From Roseovarius sp. (lineage in GTDB: Bacteria > Pseudomonadota > Alphaproteobacteria > Rhodobacterales > Rhodobacteraceae): DNA of 36,299 bases. Shown here piece after piece: positions 28,298 through 35,708 of the stretch (within the stretch, counting starts at the first letter, position 1; each line of letters begins with the position of its first letter). A program made the translations under genes and the position numbers. Location of the stretch: contig JAASSQ010000002.1 of NCBI GenBank assembly GCA_021767845.1, positions 1 through 36,299 of the forward strand, read 5' to 3'. Below the pieces are notes generated by a model. That model saw nothing but the letters and a program-made list of their open reading frames with translations. It searched no databases and was not told the DNA's origin.

Positions 28298-28959
28298 AAG
28301 CTCTGTGCTCTTTACACATCTCCCGCGCCATCGCAGAAACCTGGTGTTGATTGGATTGACGGAAAGCGAAAGTTCGCTGCAGAAGCTAGCCGAATATCAA
28401 CTAACGTGCAGATCAAACCTCCGGTAGGCATTTTTCTAGGCGGCCACGTTGAGGACAGAAGAACTTTGAATGGCTACAAGAACAAGTCTCCGCGCTGCAG
28501 GCATTAGCCTTGAGGTTTTCAAACGACCAGCATGTTTGAAAGCAGATGTTGCCGTACTTTCTCGATCTCCAAAAGGCTGGGTTGGCAAATGGACGATTTG
28601 ACGAATTTGAAACGTTCGATGTGTCAGCCACTCGACAAAGCAGAAATCCACTGCATTGCGCCAAAGTGCTCATTTTCGGCGTTGCTGTGGCGCATTTGGT
28701 GATTTTGCGTAGTTTGGGGGCCAAAAATCGAGAACAGGAAGGTAGCACATCGTAGCTGCCCTTGCCTGGGAACCACCCCATCGACAAAAGACCTTTCGGA
28801 GCCTCTGGACACCTGACCAACATTGCCGCGGCGTCGGATCGCGCCGTGTCATGGATACATCATCCGCGGGACCAACCAAGCGCCGGTTGGAGGGCGATCC
28901 CGCCTCGTGATATCCATGGGACATTGACCCGAAACTGGCAATTAGAGACCGAAACACGC
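28298..28959. other. Non-coding stretch between recombinases and defence operon
   Basis: I see no convincing gene here on either strand. A 136-codon minus-strand frame (28413-28823) is rich in Cys, Ser and Arg with no recognisable motif, and shorter frames on both strands also look random. The stretch contains an interrupted hairpin at 28866-28903. The segment about 28650-28790 (around CTCATTTTCGGCGTTG) gives me the impression of a dispersed sequence seen in related genomes, but this is memory only. Confidence 0.55.
28866..28903 (+). other. Interrupted hairpin upstream of the methylase operon
   Basis: GCGGGACCAACC (28866-28877), loop AAGCGCC, GGTTGG (28885-28890), a 7-base bulge AGGGCGA, then TCCCGC (28898-28903). 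All twelve left-arm bases pair. No T-tract follows. It could be a structured RNA, a terminator remnant or a protein site. Confidence 0.5.
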
Positions 28960-29012
28960 TAGACTCACGGAAGGTCGCGCCTATAGTGTCGGCGGGAAAA
29001 TCAGGCACTATA
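28960..29012 (+). promoter_or_regulatory. Candidate promoter with operator-like inverted repeat
   Basis: TAGACT (28960-28965), a 16-base spacer and TATAGT (28982-28987) form a plausible sigma70-type promoter about 100 bases before the methylase start. The -10 box lies in the left arm of an inverted repeat, TATAGTG (28982-28988) with CACTATA (29006-29012). Occupation of this site would cover the start of transcription. No regulator gene is encoded in the operon. Confidence 0.45.
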
Positions 29013-29095
29013 TCCGGTGCTGGACCCCATCTTCGGCTACCAAAGTGTGCTGGCGGCTCCGGTGTTCGGAAATACAAGAGGGCAGCCGAGGGGCA

Positions 29096-30031
29096 ATGGA
29101 CGCATATTACAGCACTCAGTTGGGTTCAGCGTATAACGTCGCCGCAGAAGAATTCCTGGAAAGCCAGCATGCCGCGCAGATAAAAGGCAAGCTTGATCTG
29201 ATCTTCACATCCCCGCCATTTCCCCTCATCGCCAAGAAGAAATACGGCAACCAGATCGGTGAAGAGTACCTCGCCTGGATCGTCGAGACTATTAAAGGTC
29301 TTGCCGAATTGCTCGCCGAGGACGGCTCGCTTGTGATTGAGATCGGCAATGCCTGGATCAAGGGCTCGCCGGTCATGTCAACACTCCCGCTTGAAACGCT
29401 TCTCGAAATCCAGAAGAAAACGGACCTTCACCTCTGCCAACAATTCATCTGCCATAACCCCGCGCGCCTTCCCGGTCCCGCGCAATGGGTCACCATTGAG
29501 CGCATCCGCGTGAAAGACAGCTTTACGCATGTCTGGTGGTTTTCCCCGAGCGAACGGCCAAAGGCTTCAAACCGCAAGGTGCTCCAACCCTATAAACCCG
29601 CCATGCGCAAGCTCATGGCGCGCAAAAGCTACAATGCTGGACCGCGCCCGTCCGGCCACAGTATCAGTGAAGACTCATTTTTTACGGATAACGGCGGAGC
29701 CATTCCGCCGAACGTATTGGAGTTCTCCAATACGGCGTGGAAAGCAGCATACAAGAAGTGGTGCAAACGCCATAATGTGCCGCCTCATCCGGCGCGTATG
29801 CCCCAGGGGCTAGTGGAATTCTTCATCAAGTTTCTCACCGAGGAAGGCGATCTTGTGCTCGACCCGTTCGCCGGGAGCAACACAACGGGCGCAACCGCCG
29901 AGAAGCTGAACCGCCGATGGATCGGCATCGAGAAGATCGAGCCTTACCTTCTGGGGTCGATGGGCCAGTTCGATGATCCAGATCGCCTGCTTTCCAACCC
30001 GCCGGGCGCCAGCAACGATGCCGCTGAATGA
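29096..30031 (+). CDS. Beta-class site-specific DNA methyltransferase
   Basis: S-adenosylmethionine-dependent DNA amino-methyltransferase of 311 residues. Catalytic motif IV is TSPPF at 38-42 near the N-terminus. Motif X (HPARMPQGLVEFFI) and SAM-binding motif I (DPFAGSNTTG, from Asp256) are at the C-terminus. This IV-then-X-I order marks the beta group. The Ser-Pro-Pro form is most often cytosine-N4, though adenine-N6 cannot be excluded. The variable region between residues 90 and 230 probably reads the target sequence. I chose the ATG at 29096 because GAGGGG lies just upstream; the longer frame to 29045 adds 17 unconvincing residues. It is the first gene of the operon, overlapping the helicase by ATGA, and probably protects host DNA. 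Confidence 0.9.
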   Translation: MDAYYSTQLGSAYNVAAEEFLESQHAAQIKGKLDLIFTSPPFPLIAKKKYGNQIGEEYLAWIVETIKGLAELLAEDGSLVIEIGNAWIKGSPVMSTLPLETLLEIQKKTDLHLCQQFICHNPARLPGPAQWVTIERIRVKDSFTHVWWFSPSERPKASNRKVLQPYKPAMRKLMARKSYNAGPRPSGHSISEDSFFTDNGGAIPPNVLEFSNTAWKAAYKKWCKRHNVPPHPARMPQGLVEFFIKFLTEEGDLVLDPFAGSNTTGATAEKLNRRWIGIEKIEPYLLGSMGQFDDPDRLLSNPPGASNDAAE

Positions 30032-31233
30032 GCACGCCAGCCTTAAAATTTGAGCCGCGCGACTGGCAAAAGAACGCCCTCGCCGCGTGGGAGCAGGCCG
30101 GTCGCCGCGGCATTGCCAAGGTGGTCACGGGCGGCGGCAAAACCATATTCGCAGAGCTTTGCATGAGCTTGGTGCTGAAAAGCGAAGAGGCGCCGCATTT
30201 CGTCATTCTGGTTCCCACCATCTCGTTGCTCGACCAGTGGACGCTCAGTCTTGAAGACGAGTTTGGCGTCTCGCCGGCTGACATCGCCCTTTGGTCCGGC
30301 AGGAAAAAGCCGAAGGAGCCTGCTACATTCAATATCGCTGTCATCAATTCCGCACGGAACCTGATTGGCAAGATCACCGGCGGCGATCACCCGACTATGC
30401 TCATCGTCGATGAAGTCCATCGTGCGGCCAGCGCGCAGAACGCCAAGGCCCTTGAAGGCGACTTCGTCGCACGGCTCGGGCTATCGGCCACACCGGAACG
30501 CCAGTTCGACGACCTCTTCGAAGAGGTGCTCAAACCGCGGATCGGTCCTATCATCTTCGACTATGACATCATCGCCGCGGCGAAGGACGGTATCCTCTCT
30601 CGCTTCGAAGCCGTGAATGTCGAGTTTGAGCTTCTGGCCGATGAGGCGGCGGCCTACAACGACCTGACCGCCCGTATTGCTCGGCGCAGAGCCATGGTCT
30701 CCGGTGATGATGACGAGGTGCTAGAAGCGCTCTTGCGCAAACGGGCGCGCGTCTCTGCGATGGCGACGTTTCGCGTGCCGCTTTCCGTTCGGCTTTGCGA
30801 ACAGCACAAAGGCGCACGCACCTTGATTTTTCACGAAGACATCGGCGCGGCACAGAACATCTTTCAGACACTAATCTCCCGTAACCACGCCGCAACCATG
30901 TACCACTCCAAGATTGCCGGACCGCGGCGACGGGAGAATCTACGCATGTTTAAGAAAGGGATATTCGATGTACTTGTTTGCTGCCGCGCTCTTGATGAAG
31001 GCCTGAACATCCCGGAAGTCGAAGTGGCGATCATCGCCAGCTCCACCTCCAGCATGCGCCAGCGCATCCAGCGCCTTGGTCGGGTTCTGCGCCCGCATGC
31101 GAGCAAAAACAAGGCGACGATCTACACGCTCTTTGCCACGGGAGCCGAGAAGGACCGGCTCGCAGCAGAGGCTATTGCACTGCAGGAAATCGCCGATATT
31201 CGCTGGGCTAAGGTTAGTCGCGCCGATGGCTAG
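30028..31233 (+). CDS. SF2 DEVH-box helicase
   Basis: Superfamily 2 helicase/translocase of 401 residues, little more than the two RecA-like domains. Walker A is TGGGKT at 34-39, motif II is DEVH at 128-131, motif III is SATP at 153-156, and motif VI is QRIQRLGR at 345-352. A Q-like motif (PRDWQKNALAAW) precedes Walker A. The plan resembles the helicase part of type I/III restriction subunits (ResIII family), but without a fused nuclease. Its start overlaps the methylase stop, and its stop overlaps the small nuclease-like gene by 8 bases. It could translocate along unmodified DNA and deliver it to the partner nuclease; this is inferred. Confidence 0.9.
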   Translation: MSTPALKFEPRDWQKNALAAWEQAGRRGIAKVVTGGGKTIFAELCMSLVLKSEEAPHFVILVPTISLLDQWTLSLEDEFGVSPADIALWSGRKKPKEPATFNIAVINSARNLIGKITGGDHPTMLIVDEVHRAASAQNAKALEGDFVARLGLSATPERQFDDLFEEVLKPRIGPIIFDYDIIAAAKDGILSRFEAVNVEFELLADEAAAYNDLTARIARRRAMVSGDDDEVLEALLRKRARVSAMATFRVPLSVRLCEQHKGARTLIFHEDIGAAQNIFQTLISRNHAATMYHSKIAGPRRRENLRMFKKGIFDVLVCCRALDEGLNIPEVEVAIIASSTSSMRQRIQRLGRVLRPHASKNKATIYTLFATGAEKDRLAAEAIALQEIADIRWAKVSRADG

Positions 31234-32017
31234 GCTCCTTGTCAACGGGCAATGGTACGATCCGGTGCAAGCCGACTCCATCTACGAGTCCGATCTTGAA
31301 GACCTGATCATCGCGCAAGCGCCAGTGCTTTATCCTAATTATTGGGTGATCAAGTACAAGCGCGTGATCACCTCAGAATATGGAACGGCGACGCCGGACC
31401 TGGCCTTCATCGAAAAAAACTACCGGACCTGGTATCTCTGCGAAGTGGAGCTTGGCTCGCACGATCTTTTCTCACACGTGCTCCCTCAGATCATGGTGTT
31501 CTCGAATGCGCGTGTCGGAGCATCGGAAGCGGCCTATATCGCCGCGAAAGAACCAGCGCTCGACGAGGATCAGCTTGCCGCCATGATGAAAGGCGTACCA
31601 CCCGGCGTCGTCGTGCTAGTCAACACTTTTGATCAGGATTGGCGGCGCGCCTTGAGTAAATGGGGTGCGCTTGTTGGGTTCATCGAACTCTACCGTGATC
31701 AGGGCCAGCGGCTCATCATGCGGATCAATGGCGATGATCTCAGTATACCAGCACAGCTCGTCACAGAATGCATCCGCGACGAGCTTCTGCCGAACGCGCT
31801 GCGTGTGAACGCTCCGGCGCCGATAGAGGCGCTTGCCAATCCCGATCTGGAGCTGTGGTATGAGGGCGGCCGCACGACATGGAAGGTCCTGCGTTCCGGC
31901 GGCTCATGCTGGCTGCTTCCCAAGGAGCGCTGCCCCCTGGGGGCCAAAGATCAGCGCTTTGTTATTACCCGCAACGCCAATGCACGGATCATGTTGGAAA
32001 GGGCAGGAAAGAAATGA
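31226..32017 (+). CDS. Putative PD-(D/E)xK-type nuclease, BamHI-like ExE site
   Basis: Unrecognised protein of 263 residues with a probable restriction-nuclease core at its N-terminus. Seen: helix ESDLEDLIIAQAP (Glu21, Glu25), then TATPDLAFIE with Asp58, then WYLCEVELGSHD with Glu73 and Glu75, followed by His79 and Gln88. The order Glu...Pro-Asp...Glu-x-Glu matches PD-(D/E)xK folds, with the usual Lys replaced by Glu as in BamHI (Asp94, Glu111, Glu113). The C-terminal part (about 180-263) is unassigned and has a Trp/Gly-rich segment (LWYEGGRTTWKVLRSGGS). The ATG at 31226 lies inside the helicase end; its own stop overlaps the ATPase start. The nuclease function is inferred from motif spacing only. 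Confidence 0.65.
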   Translation: MARLLVNGQWYDPVQADSIYESDLEDLIIAQAPVLYPNYWVIKYKRVITSEYGTATPDLAFIEKNYRTWYLCEVELGSHDLFSHVLPQIMVFSNARVGASEAAYIAAKEPALDEDQLAAMMKGVPPGVVVLVNTFDQDWRRALSKWGALVGFIELYRDQGQRLIMRINGDDLSIPAQLVTECIRDELLPNALRVNAPAPIEALANPDLELWYEGGRTTWKVLRSGGSCWLLPKERCPLGAKDQRFVITRNANARIMLERAGKK

Positions 32018-33546
32018 GCCTGAATTTTGTAATCGAGAATGACGTTGTTCTATCCTACCGTCGCCTTTCTTATACTCACTGGCACGCCCTCGCCGAGTTC
32101 GTCGACAACTCCACGCAGGCCTATTTCAACAGCCGCGACGAGCTTGATCCGCTTCTCCAGGAAGAAAATGAAATCCTCGAAGTCCGGATCACCTATGATC
32201 GCAACACCGATGAGCTTCGGATCACTGACAACTCCATCGGCATGTCCTACGGAGACCTAGAACGCGCTTTGAAAATCGGCAAGCCGCCGCCCAACACGTC
32301 CGGGCGCTCGCAATATGGTATGGGCATGAAGACGGCAGCATGCTGGTTGGGTGAGGCCTGGGAGATCGTGACCAAGCGCCTCGGCGAAGACGTCGAGCAC
32401 CGGGTGCATATTGATGTCTCCAAGATTGCTGGCGGGGACAACGCACTCGAATACAGCACCATCCCGAAGCCGCAGACCCAGCACTACACCTACATCACAG
32501 TCAAGAAGCTGCACTCCAAGATTGCCGGCCGGACCATCGGCAAGATCAAGGCGTTTCTTCGCTCGATGTATCGCGTCGATCTTCGCGAGGGCAATCTGCG
32601 CCTATGGTTTCAGGATGAGGAGCTTCTCTGGGAAGACGAGAGCATCTTTCTGCAAAAACCCGACGGTTCTCTCTACAAGCGCGATTTCGAATTCGAGGTT
32701 TACGGCAAGAAAGCCTATGGCTGGTTCGGCATTCTTGGCAAAGGCCGGACAGGGCGTGCCAATGCCGGTTTTTCCATCATGCGGCGCGGACGGATGGTGC
32801 GCGGTCATCCCGCGGCCTGGCGTCCGGAGGATATCTTCGGACCCGGCGGTAGCAACGATTTGATCAACCAAAGGCTCGTCGGCGAGATTCACCTCGATGA
32901 TTTTTCTGTTTCCCACACCAAGGATGACATCCAGTGGGAGAACGATGAGGAAGAGAAAGTCGAAGCGGCGCTTGCCGAAGAGTGCGCTGACTTCACCGCC
33001 TTCATCAAAGCATCCGGGAAGCGCCAAGGCGGGGACACGCGTGGACCGACAGCCGTCGAAGTACAAACCGCCACGGACGAATTGCGTCACGAGATGGAAA
33101 CCAAGGAATTCGTAGACTCGATCACTATCGATGATGCACCCCCGCCGGAAGTCGTCGCTGCCGCCAACGCTCAGCTTGTCGCGCAAGCATCGGAACATGA
33201 ACCCAACCTCATGCTGAGGATCGGAGACCATGTGTGCAAGATCTTCATCTCGGACGATTATTCGATCAACGACCCGTACTATGTTCATGAAATTACCAAT
33301 GAAAGCATGGTGGTCGTGGTTAACCAGAACCACCCACACTGGATCGAGCTTCAAGGTTCGGAAGGCGTGCTGAACTATTTGCGTCATTGCGTCTATGACG
33401 CGATTGCCGAGTGGCAAGCATCAATGCGGACGGCTGCTATCCTTCCAGAGACGGTCAGAATATATAAAGACAAGCTCTTGCGCCTTCCGGCGCAAATCGA
33501 GGATGGCTCCCACTATGAAGAAAACGGGCAAGGCCAGTTGCTCTGA
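32014..33546 (+). CDS. GHKL ATPase (MORC/Hsp90-like)
   Basis: ATPase of the GHKL (gyrase, Hsp90, histidine kinase, MutL) superfamily, 510 residues. The N-box is ALAEFVDNSTQAY with general base Glu28 and Mg-binding Asn32. The G1 box is ITDNSIGM (Asp72, Gly76), and the lid G2 box is GRSQYGMGMKTA (about 97-108). A transducer-like region follows, with RRGRMVRGHP and GEIHLDDFSVSHTKDDIQW, a pattern typical of MORC/Hsp90-type proteins. The rest (about 330-510) is unassigned. No kinase His or receiver is present, so it is not a signalling kinase. The start overlaps the nuclease-like gene (ATGA). GHKL proteins dimerise around DNA when they bind ATP, so a DNA clamp or sensor role is plausible. Confidence 0.82.
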   Translation: MSLNFVIENDVVLSYRRLSYTHWHALAEFVDNSTQAYFNSRDELDPLLQEENEILEVRITYDRNTDELRITDNSIGMSYGDLERALKIGKPPPNTSGRSQYGMGMKTAACWLGEAWEIVTKRLGEDVEHRVHIDVSKIAGGDNALEYSTIPKPQTQHYTYITVKKLHSKIAGRTIGKIKAFLRSMYRVDLREGNLRLWFQDEELLWEDESIFLQKPDGSLYKRDFEFEVYGKKAYGWFGILGKGRTGRANAGFSIMRRGRMVRGHPAAWRPEDIFGPGGSNDLINQRLVGEIHLDDFSVSHTKDDIQWENDEEEKVEAALAEECADFTAFIKASGKRQGGDTRGPTAVEVQTATDELRHEMETKEFVDSITIDDAPPPEVVAAANAQLVAQASEHEPNLMLRIGDHVCKIFISDDYSINDPYYVHEITNESMVVVVNQNHPHWIELQGSEGVLNYLRHCVYDAIAEWQASMRTAAILPETVRIYKDKLLRLPAQIEDGSHYEENGQGQLL

Positions 33547-34091
33547 GCCAAATTTACCGTAAGAAGACGCAGTCGACTTTGGCCGTCAGTTTTCTGCGTT
33601 TGTCAGATAGCTGATGGTCCGCCTGGCCGGTGCAAATCGGGAATCTTCGTCGCCACCACCCATGCACAACGCGCGGCGGATTTCCTGCACGAGTCGCAGC
33701 CCGTGATCGATGAAGAGCAGCCGGCAGGGGCTGCCGCGTAGGGTACCCCCATTCTTCAGCCGGTTGCACCGACCTGCTTGCCTGAAAAGTCCACGAAGGT
33801 CGGCTAAGGGCCGTAAGCGGAGCCAAGGTCGAGGAGTTAATTTTGATGCCGAGACACCTCCAAGACCGGCAGTGTGTCCTGCGTTATCATGATTTCGAGT
33901 TCTGCACTTTTCCAAAGTGCTCTGAGGGATACGGAAACGGGGTCAGATGCGGCCCTAAATGGAGATAGTTTAAGGCATGGTTTGATTCCCATTTTTCATG
34001 GTTTGGTTCCAGTGGTTTAAACGGGGGTATTTACATAATTTTTCTTTAACCAAGTAACTGTTTTTAATAAACTAGCGATTGCGCTTTGTTG
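33547..34091. other. Non-coding 3' end of the island
   Basis: No convincing gene is seen. A 109-codon minus-strand frame (33586-33915) has no motif I recognise and may be a relic. A perfect 7-bp hairpin with a 3-base loop lies at 33904-33920 (GCACTTT TCC AAAGTGC). The last 130 bases before the right repeat are strongly AT-rich, in contrast to everything around, and contain short direct repeats, as expected near an attachment site. Confidence 0.6.
33976..34010 (+). repeat. Two 14-bp direct repeats near the right attachment site
   Basis: CATGGTTTGATTCC (33976-33989) and CATGGTTTGGTTCC (33997-34010) differ at one base and are spaced 21 bases apart start to start, i.e. two helical turns. They lie in AT-rich DNA about 80 bases before attR and could be integrase arm sites or excision-factor sites. 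Confidence 0.5.
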
Positions 34092-34108
34092 CCGCCCCCG
34101 GGCACCAC
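34092..34108 (+). repeat. Attachment site attR (17-bp direct repeat)
   Basis: CCGCCCCCGGGCACCAC, identical to the tRNA-Phe 3' end repeat at 24814-24830. The bases on either side differ (G/A here, T/T there), so the match ends exactly at 17. It marks the right end of the island; core genes resume beyond it. Confidence 0.9.
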
Positions 34109-34130
34109 ATTTCTTCGACCGCGCTCCACG

Positions 34131-34159
34131 AAAACGCCCTCGCCCTGTAGGCAGGGGCG
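34131..34159 (-). terminator. Possible terminator of the mcd-matB operon
   Basis: On the minus strand, CGCCCCTG, loop CCTA, CAGGGCG forms a GC stem with one bulged C, followed after a few bases by TTTT (34134-34131). It lies about 30 bases past the matB stop. Confidence 0.4.
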
Positions 34160-34187
34160 CCGATCTGTTCGGTGTGGCCGCGGCCGG

Positions 34188-35705
34188 TCAGGCCGGGGTG
34201 AACATCTCCTTGAACTCGTCCCGCAGGACGTTCTTCTGCACCTTGCCCATCGTGTTGCGCGGCAGGGCCTCCATGACCACCAGCTTGCGGGGGTGCTTGA
34301 AGCGGGCCAGCGAGTGCTGCGCGGCCTCCATGATCCCGTCCAGGTCGGGTGTCGCGCCCTTTTCCGGCACGATCACGCCCAGCACGGTTTCCCCGAAATC
34401 CGGGTGCGGCACGCCGATCACCGCGCTTTCCAGAACGCCCGGCTGCTCGTCCAGCAGCAGCTCGATCTCCTTGGGATAGATGTTGTAGCCGCCCGAGATG
34501 ATCAGGTCCTTGTTGCGGCCCACGATATGCACATAGCCGTCGGCGTCAATCCGGCCCAGATCGCCGGTGATGAAGAACCCGTCCTCGCGCAGCTCGGCCG
34601 CCGTCTTTTCCGGCATCTGCCAATAGCCCTTGAACACGTTGGGGCCGCGCACCTCGATCTGGCCGATCTCGCCCTGCGGCAGCGTCTTGCCGGTGTCCGG
34701 GTCTGTCACCTTCAGCTCGACACCGGGTAGGGGGAAGCCCACGGTGCCGGCGCGCCGCTCCCCGTCATAGGGGTTCGAGGTGTTCATGTTGGTTTCCGTC
34801 ATCCCGTAGCGTTCCAGGATACGGTGGCCGGTGCGTTCTTCGAATTGCACGTGGGTTTCCGCCAGCAGCGGCGCGGACCCCGAGATGAAGAGCCGCATAT
34901 GCGCCACGAGGTCGCCGGTGAACCGAGCATCATCCAGCAGCCGCGTGTAGAAGGTCGGCACGCCCATCATCGTGGTCGCCCTTGGCAGCCAGTCGATCAC
35001 CGCGTCCTGGTCGAACTTCGGCAGGAAGATCATCGCCCCGCCCACGGCCAGGATGATGTTGGTGGCCACGAACAGCCCGTGGGTGTGAAAGATCGGCAGC
35101 GCGTGCAACAGCACGTCGTCGCCCGTGAAGCGCCAGTGATCGACCAGCACCTCGGTGTTCGACAGCAGGTTGTTCTGCGTCAGCATCGCGCCTTTCGACC
35201 GCCCCGTGGTCCCCGAGGTGTAAAGGAACGCGGCCAGGTCATCAGGCCCGCGCGAAACCGTCTCGAACCTGTCGGATGCCGCGTTCGCGCGCTCCATCAG
35301 GCTGCCCGAGCCATCGGCGTTCAGCGTGGCCACCTGTGCGTTCAGCGGTTCGGCCATGGGCGCGATGTCGCCCTGCTTTGCGCCGTCGCAGACAACCAGC
35401 TTCGCGCCGCTGTTCTCGATGAAATAGGACAGCTCATCCACCGTGTAGGCGGTATTGAGCGGCAGGAAGATCAGCCCCGCCTGGACGCAGGCGGCATAAA
35501 GCGCCAACGCTTCAGGGGATTTCTCGACCTGCGCGGCCACGCGGTCGCCGGGCTCCAGCCCCATGTCGGTCATGGCGTTGGCCATGCGCGCGGCCATCCG
35601 CAGGAAGGCGTCATAGGTGATCGTGCTTCCGTCCGGTAGGTGCAGGAAGGGGGCCGCGCTGCCTGCATGTTTTCCGAAAAGACTGTCGTAGAGAAGATTT
35701 GCCAT
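34188..35705 (-). CDS. matB: Malonyl-CoA synthetase
   Basis: Acyl-CoA synthetase of the ANL superfamily, 505 residues, which would join malonate and CoA using ATP (via malonyl-AMP). The AMP-binding P-loop TSGTTGRSKG is at 163-172. Further motifs are YGMTETNMNTSNPYDGERR, GDLGRIDADGYVHIVGRNKDLI, and the C-terminal adenylation Lys in PRNTMGKVQKN. The specific call rests on MatB-like features (the Arg-containing YDGERRAGTVGFPLPGVELK region) and on the adjacent malonyl-CoA decarboxylase gene 3 bases upstream. This pair is the classical malonate-use route, malonate to malonyl-CoA to acetyl-CoA. Confidence 0.88.
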   Translation of the reverse strand: MANLLYDSLFGKHAGSAAPFLHLPDGSTITYDAFLRMAARMANAMTDMGLEPGDRVAAQVEKSPEALALYAACVQAGLIFLPLNTAYTVDELSYFIENSGAKLVVCDGAKQGDIAPMAEPLNAQVATLNADGSGSLMERANAASDRFETVSRGPDDLAAFLYTSGTTGRSKGAMLTQNNLLSNTEVLVDHWRFTGDDVLLHALPIFHTHGLFVATNIILAVGGAMIFLPKFDQDAVIDWLPRATTMMGVPTFYTRLLDDARFTGDLVAHMRLFISGSAPLLAETHVQFEERTGHRILERYGMTETNMNTSNPYDGERRAGTVGFPLPGVELKVTDPDTGKTLPQGEIGQIEVRGPNVFKGYWQMPEKTAAELREDGFFITGDLGRIDADGYVHIVGRNKDLIISGGYNIYPKEIELLLDEQPGVLESAVIGVPHPDFGETVLGVIVPEKGATPDLDGIMEAAQHSLARFKHPRKLVVMEALPRNTMGKVQKNVLRDEFKEMFTPA

Positions 35706-35708
35706 GGT

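Larger units (their letters stand above)
24814..34108. mobile_element. tRNA-Phe genomic island carrying a putative defence operon
   Basis: A 9.3-kb element bounded by identical 17-bp repeats, the first within tRNA-Phe. It holds, in order, a truncated P4-type integrase, two tyrosine recombinases, a non-coding stretch, and a four-gene methylase/helicase/nuclease/ATPase operon. All recognised genes run in the same direction. No replication, conjugation or phage structural genes are seen, so it is a small integrative island and probably needs help to move. The flanking core genes (yacG side, matB side) are intact, and the region looks visibly less GC-rich than its surroundings, especially the last 150 bases. 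Confidence 0.88.

Noticed and set aside
28413..28823. Minus-strand frame of 136 codons in the non-coding part of the island
   Set aside because: Composition is unlike a protein (many Cys, Ser, Arg), no domain motif, no ribosome site, and overlapping frames of similar quality exist on both strands.
33586..33915. Minus-strand frame of 109 codons after the ATPase gene
   Set aside because: No motif recognised, low-complexity Arg-rich sequence; may be a relic of an insertion sequence but I cannot support that.
24814..34108. Phage or conjugative element
   Set aside because: No capsid, terminase, replication, relaxase or type IV secretion genes are present.
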